Assembly: GCA_037367355.1 (NCBI GenBank)
Contig: CM074704.1
Location: forward strand, 2,604,001-2,668,000
DNA length: 64,000 bases
Direction: 5' to 3'
Origin: Neoscytalidium dimidiatum
Lineage: Eukaryota; Ascomycota; Dothideomycetes; Botryosphaeriales; Botryosphaeriaceae
Below, piece after piece: positions 34,124 to 45,401 of the stretch; positions within the stretch are counted from its first letter, which is position 1; each line of letters opens with the position of its first letter. Under the pieces are notes generated by a model. The model was not told where the DNA came from, did not search any database, and was given only the letters and a program-made list of their open reading frames with translations. The translations under genes and the position numbers were made by a program.

Positions 34124-37069
34124 GCTCTACGCAATAGTGGCTAGAGTACTGCAGGGTCCGACCTCTACTAATTCGTTATTTCCCCCATTCTGTCCCCAAG
34201 TCCGGTATTATTACCAAGCTAATTCAGCAACGAACTATCAGATTACTTTCTTACTTCCTCGAGTAATACCTATTTCTCCAATGTTCTCATAGCAACACAT
34301 AATACATCAAAGTACATTTCCTACAACCCTTATCTAACCTTGAGCTTTTTGACAGTTGATTTTCATTCCCTCTCAAGGAATTGGAACGTCACTCATTCTA
34401 AGATCTGATGCCCTCTCTTCACGTCTAAGGATCTTCCATGCTTCTTTCTGGCACAATTCACCAGCTTGTGGATGATTTGCGGATAACAATTTGTGAAAAG
34501 AGGTCGAAAGTTGTTGCGGCCCAGGGACGAGGGACATCAGCGGACGAAGGCAGCACAGTAGGATCAAGCGAGGACCAGATAGCTTCGATGAAGAAGCGCC
34601 GGACTAATTGCTAGCCTGGACTTATGTAGGATACATCGGAGGACTTGTACGTCTTACCCTATTGTAAGTATTTTCCTTGAATTTCTAGGGGTTCTCGGTG
34701 ACTACGAACCAGGCGCTATCTTATACGAGTAGAGAAACTAAAAGCGCCCCAGCCTAGCTGTAAAGTCTACCTTGCTTTAAAGAAAAATTAATCAAGTATA
34801 TATGTAACGGCGGGCCTTGTATACAAAGCTTCGAAGTTTCTAAGGAGGCCCAAAGATCAAGAATATTCTTTGAGTAGTTACCAGGGGCAATCGAGAGTAA
34901 GTAACGAATAAATGATGTTAGAAAATCACGTGTGTTTAGCTTTAGTGTAGTTTCAGCTGTGTATTAGCCGACTGGAGTATGACGAGGAGCACCTTTAGCT
35001 CCCCTCCTCCAGCACGCCCAGAGTACGACTTTGCTTTTGCACCGTCTTCTAAACCCAACGGCTTTGCACTGTACGAAAAGGGTATCTTGGCAATAAAGCC
35101 ATAATTGCTGCTTTAAGTTGGTCACGAGGGTTGAAGTGCTAACTAACGAGCCTGGGCCTTTGTATTGCTAAATTATGCTCCTGCAAGATCTGAAGAGTGC
35201 TGGATCTTGAAGTTTTTTGAATCATGAATAATATAAAATGAGTCCAGCAGACGAAATAAGCGCTGAGCACTAATTTCCCGAATTCCCATCTCTGCCACCG
35301 TGAGCGGCCATATGTCTATCATGTTCGTCTGCGGGCAAATTCTCATTGATATTCTATTTCCATTGAATTTTCACCCATACAGGATTCGGCATGAGTACAT
35401 TCCGCAATGTAGAAGCTTCCTGAAAGCGAGTTTTCTATTGTCCCCGAACCGACTCAATCCTAGCCGAGGAAGGTTGGGAGCTCGTACCTAAGTAGCGCAG
35501 ATCACTTTGAAGCCTGTCGATGTACTGGCAAATGCCCACCCTACCTGGTCTTATCGTGCCAATCTTGATTAATAGGCACAAGAGTAGTATATCCTATTAA
35601 AAATGCGCTACATACGGGTCAAACCCTGAAAAATACAAGAAAGGTAGTTTTAAAGGGCGAAGGCCGAAGCCGGCAGAAAAGGCCCGCCAGACAAAACGTG
35701 TAAAAGGGTCTACAAGAAGCTGAATGGTCAAGGTACAGGACATTGCGAATTGCTGGAGCGCTTGTTCGAGCGTTCCTTTGACTAGCATTTACATATGTAT
35801 TCGCAGCTATCCAGCCACCCTGTTGGGGCTCAGGAGTTCAAAATCTATGCGCAATTATGAATTTCCCATAACCTCGCGCTGTGGCATCATTCTACATGAT
35901 ATAGTAATCCTCCCGGAACTTCTTGACTCTCACTATCCAATCCTAATAGGACATTGTGCGAAAATATTTCCCCTTTCCCCGACCGCAATACTCTGCTTCC
36001 ACTAGTATGCCAAGTCGGCAGAGTGCACACACGAATCATATTTCACCGAGTCAGCTCCTAAGATGTTCGTCAGGTCTTCTCCGCAGGGAATAGATCGATA
36101 GGCATGCAATCCTTCATCCGTCATAATTAACCATTACGTCTCCCGCAGACATCAGTATCTTCGTAGCTCCTCAGTCTCCTGTTTTGGCCCAGGATTCAAT
36201 GACCTTACTAATTTATTGTCGGCTTCGGACTCAAGACTGCGGTAGGGAAGTAAAAGTGGGGCACTAAATGGGATCAGCTGCGGCAGAAACCGCTAAAGGG
36301 AGGAAGTTATCATCTTTTTTTTATTTACGGAACAGAGGCATTCCGTGCTGCAGGGGCCTATTCGTGGAATGGGTCAGCATGAATGAAGCCGCAGCGATCG
36401 GACGGTTGCTTGCTTGCTGACGAGGCGGGGGCCTCTGTTTGTTCAACAAGCCAACTTGTGTAGCGCAGAGCCCGATCGATGTCTCAATCAATATCACATT
36501 GAGAAAGAATCGTACAGACCGTTCACAACCGATCTCATCTGAATGTCCCTAGTAAGTCCTCCGTCAATTCCCTAAGCTACGCTTCACTAGTGATGAGCTA
36601 TTAAGGGAGAGTGTACTTCAGAATAGTACGGTATCAATCATACGCTTATAGCAGCGAGTTATTGTCACATTCTGATATTCTAAAGCACTCATGCTACCTG
36701 TAATTGTCACCGTCACCAGCTATATCGAACAGCATAAAAAGAGTGTACTCTGTACCACTAAGTTTATACAACAGAAAAGTAAAACCCAAGCACTAAAGAA
36801 TGTTGTTGAGTTCCAGGACGAGTGTAAAAGTAAGAGTAGTATTTTGGCATGCTGGAAAAGGGGTGCCAGAGAACCCCCTATTTATATTCCAGATAGCTGA
36901 TAAATTGTACTTGATGTTCTAACAAAAAGAAGGAAATGTGCATGTGGTTTGCTGAAATCGTACAACCAGACTAAGTGCTAACGAATCAAGTCGGTCTAGG
37001 GTTAAAGAATTTTATCACCGGCGACAAAAACATCTACCTAGCCACCGCCCAGAGACTGAATCTGCATGG
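34124..37069. other. Long gene-poor region with relic repeat
   Basis: Almost 3 kb with no supported gene. It contains a diverged repeat partner (34,668-34,712) of the sequence near 29,750, and short chance frames near 35,300, 35,724 and 36,691. Composition is near average, so recent RIP is not obvious. Confidence 0.5.
34668..34712. repeat. Diverged copy of the 29.75 kb repeat
   Basis: GTATTTTCCTTGAATTTCTA followed by GGGGTTCTC and, 15 bases on, AGGCGCT matches 29,748-29,805 in order and approximate spacing. The match fades outside. The parent repeat is not identified. Confidence 0.4.
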
Positions 37070-38038
37070 TTAAAGCTTAAGAGCCATAATTTTTGCTCCC
37101 TCAGTGAATGTGCCATTCACAGGTGCCAGCAATCCTCCGCCTGTGGTAATGTAAAGAATATCCGCGTCCAGCTCCGTTCTTCCGAAGGCCGCCGATGTGG
37201 TTGTAGCGATATCGGCTGAGTCCAGTGCACCGGCAATCACCACTCGAGTTCCGTTGGTGAACACCTTGGAAAGAGTGTTGTTGGTAAGGCCTGCGAGGTA
37301 TCCAATACCATCAGGCCCAATTGAAAAGTCGTCGGCTATCACCCCCGAAGAGATAATTTCGGCAGGGCCGGTCGCATGTCCTGAAATGGTGTTGATTGGA
37401 ACCCGGCAAAAGAGTTCTTTTGCCGTGTTCGTATAGTAGAGGTATTTATTGTGATACCGGATACCGTTGATACCGATTGGTATGCTTGCGTTGGCAACTG
37501 GTGTCATGGTGTCATCCCGAAGTATAAGACTGGATTCGCCGGTATACGCGTTGACCCGCCAGACACCACCTAGAACGGAGTCCGAGATAAGAATCGTTCC
37601 AGCTACGCTGTTCACCGTAGCTACACCGTTAAGGAAAGCGGCCTCAGAGAGATTCGCTATGAGAGAAACCTCGGCGGGAGAGCCGGCATTAAAGTCCATC
37701 TTCCAAATGATGCCAGGATTGGTAGCAACAGCAAAGACATCGGGGGATATCTCTGAGAGTCCTGCAACTCTTGTAGAGCCGTTGAAGTGGTGCACTGTCG
37801 TGGCGACGTTCGCTTTGAATGGGCTTAGCTCTCGAACCTCCAACGAAGATGTAAGACTGGTAAGGATATTGCCGTTTTGGCGGACAGCAATATTTTCGAG
37901 AGAGGAGCCACTAGGATATTGATGAACTTTGTAAAATGAATTGCTCGACGTGCTGGGAGGATAGCTTTGGGGTAGAGGTGAGGCACCACCCCAGGATAGG
38001 AATAAAATCGTCCAGAGCAAAGAGTCCTTCGAAGGCAT
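37070..38038 (-). CDS. Secreted SMP-30/gluconolactonase-like six-bladed beta-propeller
   Basis: An intact single-exon 322-residue protein. Residues 1-24 form a signal peptide (MPSKDSLLWTILFLSW...). The remainder shows repeated blade-like segments with ENIAVRQNGNILTS, VWRVNAYTGESSL, GPDGIGYLAGLTNNTLSKV and ILYITTGGGLLAP, as in fungal SMP-30/LRE-like propellers. At least seven N-x-S/T sites agree with secretion. Some relatives in fungal biosynthetic clusters act as pericyclase-like enzymes (the hetero-Diels-Alderase EupF class); others are lactonases or of unknown function. The sequence alone does not decide, and the metal ligands of true gluconolactonases are not obvious. It is the only intact enzyme-like gene between the AKR and GMC relics. 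Confidence 0.7.
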   Translation of the reverse strand: MPSKDSLLWTILFLSWGGASPLPQSYPPSTSSNSFYKVHQYPSGSSLENIAVRQNGNILTSLTSSLEVRELSPFKANVATTVHHFNGSTRVAGLSEISPDVFAVATNPGIIWKMDFNAGSPAEVSLIANLSEAAFLNGVATVNSVAGTILISDSVLGGVWRVNAYTGESSLILRDDTMTPVANASIPIGINGIRYHNKYLYYTNTAKELFCRVPINTISGHATGPAEIISSGVIADDFSIGPDGIGYLAGLTNNTLSKVFTNGTRVVIAGALDSADIATTTSAAFGRTELDADILYITTGGGLLAPVNGTFTEGAKIMALKL

Positions 38039-38959
38039 GGTAGTGATATAGAACGTTCACAAGGGGCTAGGTTGATAATGTGATACGGAAGGTTGGGCTA
38101 TACAGCAATCTACAATAATGATCAAGGTCAGGTAAATAGTAATTTTATAGCATTGACTCTTTTCCGAATTTACCCTCGCTTAATCCCTTTATGGAACAGG
38201 CGGGTATTAAGTTCTCCGTCTCCGAATCGCATCTTTCTCTCTCCTTCTTGTTGATGTAGACGGGAATAAATGTTCCGGTTGCCGAGTGTCGATCCCCAAA
38301 AAAAAAACCCCCCTAATAACACATAGTTAGCTTCATAGGCACGAGAGGAATACGATAACCCTTTGCTAATCTCCGAAACTTCCGCAGAATCTAGAAGAGT
38401 CTTTGCGAAGCTATGAGTTTAATGATTAGGGTTATGTTCTGCCAATATTATTCGCTGATACGATCGCGGTAACGTATAATCGCAAGTCTAACTATTCTTA
38501 CAACGATAAGTGTGAAAGAAAGGTTCCTACGAATTCCTACTCAATTCTAGATTGGTGGATGGGTTATCAACTATAGGCGGCGAATTTAGAGGGCTAGTTA
38601 ATGTTTGTAAAAGGGAAAGGGAGTAGTTAGGGTGGGTGGTTTTAATTACCGCTGCACGCGTAGTTGATGGCCAAGCTGCAATCATAACCACACAATCTTT
38701 TTCCAGTGATTGCCATCTCATTTGGTGATAGTGCCATCGTGGGCTACTTATCCTCTAACCGAGCTGTCCGAGTCGAGATATGCAACCCATCTGTCGTTCC
38801 GGCCTTTGCTCGGACCACCTCCGAGAAACACAGCGTATGTGCAGCGGGATAAGAGTCCGTTTAATCGTCCGCTTACAAATTATTATAGTACTTACCATAG
38901 AGAGGGCAGATGACATGAACTCAATCCTACAGCATCAGATCTATCTTGTTAATACGAAA
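38039..38959. other. Intergenic between divergent propeller gene and GMC relic
   Basis: About 920 bases with no supported gene. An A/C homopolymer pair lies near 38,297-38,312. Confidence 0.45.
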
Positions 38960-40248
38960 ATGTTTGCAGCCCTTATGGCAGCTTGTACTAACCGAGTGAC
39001 TGCCTACCCGCTCCTCAAGGTACGTCTCCTTGTATACTCTAGCCAGCTACTGCCATCTTACGACTACGTTGTTGTGGGGGCAGGCCTAGCTCTCACCTTC
39101 TATCTACCACTCAGGTCACTAAGCTTATTGCGAACGGCGACAGGGACAATAGCGTCCCGGTTAATCCCCAAAGATAATTAAACCCCAGCATAGATTAATG
39201 TATTCTGCGGTAGTTACTAAGGAACCTCAAGAGGCACTCCTCTTCAGAATGTGGATGTTAGCAAGGAGATTATCGTAGCGGCGGGTGCGTTCCGCACACC
39301 ACATATTCTGCAGCTCTCAGGCATTGGGCCAGCGTCTTTGCTTAACAAGTTCAATATTACTCTAATTGTCGACCTTGATATGGGTCACGGCTTTTATGAA
39401 CACTTGATTCTCCCCGTCGTTCAACTGTAAGTGAATGCGTAATTCGAGGAACACCGGCAAAAATCGTTCGATACCAACGCCAAGCAGTCAACTCATCGAC
39501 CAGCCTCAAGCCCTGAACTCAAACGAGACTTTCGCTGCATTAGCTTTATCCTCATATGAGACCAGCAGAACCGGCCCATATTCGAGTGCATTAGGCAATT
39601 TCCTCTTCTTTCTGCCGACACAGAACTAGTCCACGACGGCAGGCAGTCTCTACGAGCAAGCAATTGCTCAAGATTATCTCGATAAGGATGCCCCGGAATA
39701 TTCCGTTGAGGGATATGCCCGGCAGCACGCACAGCTGGTCGAGAACCTAAGATCTTCCAATGCAGCCACTCTCGAAGTTTCCCAGGTGGAAGCCTGATCT
39801 CTGTTGCACTCCTGCATCCGTTTTTCCGTGGTACTGTGAACTGCAGTCCGTTGATCCTTTCGTACCGCTTCTTATTGACGGCGGCTTACTCAGGAACTGA
39901 TTTGACGTTGCTCTCCTTGTAGATGGCTTCAAACATGTGCGCAACTTGTTGGTACTACTGCTGCCTTTAGAGCTAAATCACTGACGGAGGTTTCACTAGG
40001 TACTAACGTTACTACTAACGAGGGCCTTGAATAGGCGATCCGTAATAATGTCGCGACCGTCTATCATCCTGCCGGCTCTTGTCGCATGGGCAAGAAAGAG
40101 GATGGTGGATGCGTTTACAGTCAACTCAAGGTCTATGGCATGCAATAATCTGCGACTTGTAGACGCTTCGGTTCAGTCTCTTATTCTTGGCACTCCCACA
40201 ATGGGTCCCGTGTACGCCGTGGCGGAAAAGGCACGCCTTGTTTTCTGA
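38960..40248 (+). pseudogene. GMC oxidoreductase pseudogene
   Basis: Recognisable pieces of a glucose-methanol-choline flavoprotein occur in order. A FAD-binding start YDYVVVGAGL is followed by an out-of-frame stretch near 39,060-39,170. Next comes IIVAAGAFRTPHILQLSGIG, the GMC signature 2 (about 39,260-39,330). A degraded middle with LLIDGG and DVALLVDGFKHVRNL follows (about 39,870-39,950). The C-terminal HPAGSCRMGKKEDGG block carries the catalytic His (about 40,060-40,110) and ends NLRLVDASVQSLILGTPTMG. Pieces are in several frames with stops, and the N-terminal substrate domain is largely deleted. GMC enzymes oxidise alcohols or aryl alcohols and are frequent in secondary-metabolite and lignocellulose loci. 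Confidence 0.8.
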
Positions 40249-41247
40249 GATGTTATACCTTTAACACAAGTTTCTTATAAATCCTATAGATCGCCGCCGC
40301 TACTGTCAATTCATCGAGTTATTTCGAGTAGATAGAAGTAAGAGGCCAAGCATCCTCGTCTGTCCCTGTCTAACTCCGTTCCGTGCCCACGCTCTACCTG
40401 ATTGCATCGTGCTCCCCTAGTCTCTATCCCCTTCCGGGCGGAGCGGCTCGTGCTTTAGATAGCTCAGCCTATTTCGTATACGTTTTTATTTTAGTAGTGC
40501 GAATACTAACACGAGCAGAGAGTTCGGAGGCAGCGCAAGAGGCCATCGATTACTTAATAGACGAGACCTTGAGGGTTTCGTATCCGGTACTCGGGTTGAG
40601 TAAGTGGACGAGCGATAAGCGAGGTCACGTCACCCACGCACACTGCGTGAGGATCCCACATGAAGCCCGAAGGGACCTCGCATGCGAGTAGAATGGAGGT
40701 CTTGGTTCAGGAATTCTCGCAGTTGGCCATGTTGTACATGCACGCAAACTACCTCTAATGAGCCGAAAGGACATTTTTAGGCCCGACATGCTAACAACGC
40801 CACCAACAGCTTTGGCAACTCCGGGACGGGACTCCAGCCACTTACAGCTTCAGTACAGAGCGTTCGCGCTGTGAAGGGCTGTTTTACATTGTGCGGACAT
40901 TGTCTTCACCATCCCGCTTTGTTCAAGTTTGAATGAAGGGACTGGCGAGGCCACAAGCTGCCTTCCGAACGGAGTTAGAAGCCTGTTTCTTTTTTGGAGG
41001 GGCCTTTATTGTGAGTGGGTCGCTGCAACGTCGCACGACCATGCGCCATCCCTGGGCTGCCATCATTGCTGACACAGCGCAGGGCGGCAGCTTTGCCTTC
41101 CATATTTCACAGGAGCCCGTTGCGGCAATGACGCTATAAGACAAGTGAATGAGTGGCCGGCAGTGCAACTGACAGATCACTAGCTGCATCCAATTCTATT
41201 CTTTCGTCCTCGCAACAAGCCTTTTACTGTTACGAAAACCTGCGGAC
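40249..41247. other. Intergenic, no supported gene
   Basis: About 1 kb. Short frames at 40,383-40,691 (plus) and 40,923-41,189 (minus) have no recognisable content. The end is the promoter region of the GH5 gene. Confidence 0.45.
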
Positions 41248-42418
41248 ATGAAGCTTCCAGCTCTTGTTGGTGCTTGTTTGCTTGCTCTTTCTGGATCAAC
41301 TGCTATAGCGCAGGCTGTGTCCGATCCGAACTTTGCCGGCTCCAACTTGTACTATGCCGCGGGCTTGACCTCGCCGCAACAGGACAATCTCTTCTCCAAT
41401 CTCAAAGATGCAGGTGTGAGGGTCCTCCGCGTGTGGCTTGATGGTGAGCCTCCTTCACAAATCGATTCTCACTTACCTGCTCATGATCATACTCTCCACA
41501 GGCCAGTCTGGATCCCCCAAAAACACGCCCATCAACGCATTCCCGAGCTTGGAGGGCACCTCCGGCCCAGGCAACTTCGACGACACCGTCCTCGAGCGCC
41601 TCGACGATGTCATGATCAAGGCGCACAGCTACGGCATCAAGCTACACATCGCCATCCACAGCTTCAACGTGCTACAAGGCAACTCGGACTTCTACGGCCT
41701 CTGGTACGGCACCGGCGACTTCTACACCAACGCCGGCGCGCAGAGCTACTTCAAGCAGCGCATCGCCCACGTCCTCAGCCACGTCAACAAGAACACCAGC
41801 AAGACCTAGGCCGAGTCGTCCGACTACATCTTCGCCTTCGAGGCCCAGAACGAGGCGGCCAACAACGACGAGGCCTTCCTGCGCGCCCACATGCCCGCCT
41901 GGCAGTGCGCCATGGCGCAGGCCATCAAGGACAACCTGGGCGGGCGCGACGACATCCTGGTCGCCACCGGCGGCGGCGGCTAGGTCGACGTGTCCGTCCT
42001 CGACGGCTACATGACCTGCGCCGCCCTCGACGTCATCGCCATCCACGCGTACGGCGACGGCGACGTGACGGCCGCGAAGCTGCAGCCCAAGGTCGACCAG
42101 GCGAAGCGGGCCGGCAAGAAGCTCGTCATGCAGGAGTGGGGTGCCTGCTACTTCGCTCCCAGCGCGAACCAGGACTGCGACGGCGGGAGCGCCGCCGGCG
42201 ACGAGGCGCGCGGCCAGAAGATCAGGGACTGGGCGGACCAGATCAACAAGGCGGGCGTCCCGGCTTGGTACTGGCAGGTTATACCTAATGACGACCCTCA
42301 CCATGGCTCGGATTTCGAAGTCGGCACGACGGAGAACATTTGGGGCACGCTGAAGGCCACTATGCAGGGTGCCGAGAACTACTCTGCTGCTTTTGATTTC
42401 AGCAAGTGGCTGCCTTGA
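41248..42418 (+). pseudogene. Secreted GH5-family glycosidase gene with two in-frame TAG codons
   Basis: Exon 1 (41248-41443) encodes a signal peptide (MKLPALVGACLLALSGSTAIA) and the start of a TIM barrel. A 58-nt intron (GTGAGC...CACAG) leads to exon 2 at 41,502. The frame then stays in register to 42,418 except for TAG at 41,807-41,809 and at 41,981-41,983. Family landmarks remain on both sides: FAFEAQNEA with the acid/base Glu directly after the first TAG, AIHAYGDGD, and VMQEWGACY with the nucleophile Glu. Both TAG codons sit where Trp or another aromatic is plausible, so TGG to TAG is the simplest origin. No indel is present and codon bias is still that of an expressed GC-rich gene. The parent enzyme would be a mannanase/glucanase-like endo-hydrolase acting outside the cell. 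Confidence 0.8.
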
Positions 42419-44499
42419 AACGTCAGCGGCTATCATTGTGCTAGCTCATGGTAGCCTTGATGAACGTACCCTTGTGTGTATTGTCGGCCCTTTTAAACGG
42501 CTTTTAAAGACTTCTACTGCTCGGAGCGCATGATAGAGTAGACTTATCTCGACACAATTTTTACTTCTATAAAATGGAATACAAGTCTCTATTTACTTTA
42601 CGTATGGTAAATCTTAAAGGATAACTTAGCATTGGTGCATTAATAGAGCTGTGATGGCTTGTGCTAGCGTGTGATATAGAAGTTGTCCGTTGCAAAAAGT
42701 GCTAAACACATTGCTATTGGAATGCCACTGCGTCGCACTTGGTGATTAAAATAGCGCCAGAAGAGGTATGACTCGAAATTGGAGATAATGCGCGCGAGCT
42801 AGTATAAATTAAGCGCGCAGGTAACGAATAAACCATTGAATAAGATCTTTAGCTAATGTTCACGCCTATTCTGACCCTGCAATAAGAGACTCGAGTGCGG
42901 GCGAGCTTGGCCGGCAACAGTTACGCACTTATCGAACTCGTTCTCCACCAGGAAAAGGCTTTAATAAGCTCTGTTATCAGGTCACCGTGCAGCCTCTCTA
43001 TCACCCAGTCTACCGCGGTAATATTCTTATCTGGAGTCCCCGGTGGTGGAACGTCGGGTCCCAGAAATGCGCCAACCGTACTCGCGGATAGCCTGGCATG
43101 GGTATAGATCCAAGCTGTCTTCTTTTCAGGTTTGCTGGACGGGTGTATTATCTCGCGTAGATATATTGAAAGTAATTTTGCCGTGTACTTTAGCATTACG
43201 TAGGGCTGTTGCGGGTACATCTCTCCGACCGTAAAGCTGACGAGATATCGCATCACTGAAGCCAGCTAGGGCAAGGCTTGCTTGGCTCTAGGCTCAGCGA
43301 CGTCACCGCGGCGAGTATTGCCCTATATGTACTCGAAGCTGGCCTTCTTGATGTCTCCAATACCCACTTTCTTGTATTTTGGATCGTCCGCCTGCTTTTC
43401 GGTGATGCCTCTTGGATTCTGTTTGCGAGGGATCCTTATGTGAGCTTTGGTGCACTAAGCTCAGATGTCTTGGGCTTTTCAGCGCAGGGGAAACAAATAT
43501 GGCTTTAGAAAAGCAGGCCTAAAGGCGCGGTCGAAGCTTATTATATGAGGCTTAACACCTGTTAATACGTGCCATGCAATCATACTGTCAATGCTATCGT
43601 TACTGATAGGTGGTGCCTGTAGCGAGTTTTTAGAGGAACTGGTAACTTTTTAGAATGAACCAGGGAGCTAAAGCTGTCGTCAGCAGGCAGATATAGCTAA
43701 TATCTCGGAATAGTAACGTCCGTTAACTGCTTCAACTCACCTCCAGTATTTGTATCTTGGCATATGGGTACTCCCAACCTGTCCTCCCTCACCACCATAT
43801 CCGATTTCCAAATCAAGTTTGTGGCTCTGTCGTCAAGCGTATATAGCGAATTACGGACTTTCTCGGATGGCGTAGTGAGACTAGATCGACTCCTCTGTTA
43901 CAGGGCGAGAAGCTTGGCACAAGTTCGTTATGCCCCTCTCCCTCAGCCTAATCACACCGTTGATGGGAGCGTGCTTCCGTGCATTCCACTATTATGTTAA
44001 TTGATCCGCATACATGCGCTACTCCAGTATAAGTACCGGGCTACGCTGGAAAAGCTTGTCAGCAGAGGTGTACCGTTGCTGGAGCGGCCGTTCGCTTGCG
44101 ACAGTGTGGAACATTAGCATAGAAAGTTAAAGATCCAAGCTGACTTGACACCTACTGGAAGGTTAGCTATGTAAGCAGCGTCGTGTAAGTCTCTCTCCTT
44201 AAGCGGTTCTTAGAGCTGCGGCTCAGACATGCTCACATACTTCGCAGAAATCAGGATGGAGACCGATTCGAAAAGTGATGTGAATGTTTTATCGGCGATG
44301 TGAATGCTTAGGGGGCCGTGCACATGTTTGGCTGTGCTGTGACTTGTAGGTGGCGACCTGTTTTGCGACCCCATCAGGTGACTGCGCGTCTGTCAACACT
44401 TTTCATTGGCTCTCCTTTCGCAACCCGCACAGCCCGACTTGAGTTTGAGGCGAAAAACAGCTTCGACAGCTTCGCTGTCAGCTCTGCAAACCCTTGAAG
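42419..44499. other. Gene-poor region with an unidentified frame
   Basis: Two kilobases without a supported gene. A 111-codon minus frame at 42,921-43,256 contains coherent-looking text (TAWIYTHARLSAS, VDWVIERLHGD) and may be the remnant of an unidentified gene. The plus frame at 43,278-43,508 is probably chance. Confidence 0.4.
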
Positions 44500-45258
44500 A
44501 TGGATTCCATGCTTCGGGAGGTCAAGAAGAGGATTCCTGAAGAGGAGATCAACGAGGCCAAGGTGGGCGACCCAAAGGTTCCGTCGGAAACAGGTTAGGC
44601 ATGCTAACGAATCAAGGCCCAGCGACTCCGCGAGCAACAAGACCAGTCCAAGTTCCACTGGAACGAGCTGCCCGCCGAGATCAGGAACATGATTTACCGC
44701 TACACTCTCGTCCGGGCTCGTCCGATCATCCTCCGCTGCGTCATCTACCATGCGCGCATCTTCTACTCACACCGCATCAATCACAACAAGCGCAAGAACG
44801 GCTGGCTTGCTCCCAACCTCCTGCTCGTTGACAGGCGTACTTACGACGAAGGAACCCCGATGCTCTACGGCAACCAGGTGCACTTCGAATGTGGCCTCGC
44901 TTTGTGGATGTTCCTCGTACACCTGAGGCGCGCGCGCAGGTTGATCACGACGATCAAGGTGGGGTTCATGTCGGAGCGCTTCCTCGAGCGGGCTTTCCGT
45001 CTCCTGCTCGGGCTGCCGAACTTGCAGAGCGTCGAGATCATCTACCTGTCGTGCTGCTGCGTTGATCACCGGTCGCCGATGTTAATTGTTGACACCTGTC
45101 GCGTTGTTGCACCTTGGTTCGCGTCGCTCGGCGCGACAGACAGTGACAGGAAGGCCGCGATTCGCGAGATGCTTGTGGTCAACAGCGGATGGGACACGGT
45201 GTCAGAGCTCGATTGGCACAACGACGAGCTCCTGTTGGCCATAATCGACCGTTTGTGA
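44500..45258 (+). CDS. 2EXR/F-box-like protein, intact third member
   Basis: Exon 1 (44500-44562, MDSMLREVKKRIPEEEINEAK) is followed by a 54-nt intron (GTGGGC...GCTAAC...TCAAG) and exon 2 (44617-45258), giving 234 residues. WNELPAEIRNMIYRYTL and LLLVDRRTYDEGTPMLYGNQVHF are the two family blocks, and NLQSVEIIYL resembles NLQSITIDI of the gene at 18.6 kb. The short charged first exon and the phase-0 intron are shared with that gene, so they are true paralogs. The ATG at 44,500 is preferred over the internal one at 44,509 only because it is first. No membrane or secretion signal. Function unknown; an adaptor role is only a family-level guess. Confidence 0.75.
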
Positions 45259-45401
45259 GTCGGGTTTGTACGTCAACTGTCAAGGGCGGCAAGTGTGGGA
45301 TGGCAGGGACGCAATGGCGGCCAAATAGCAGGCCAGACATCATGGATAGAAAGCATCATCCATAGGAAATTCAATGCTCTCATTCATGCTAACGCTCGTC
45401 T

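Noticed and set aside
41248..42288. 346-codon plus frame reading straight through the GH5 intron
   Set aside because: After the intron donor it becomes Arg/His-rich nonsense in the wrong frame; splicing restores GH5 homology.
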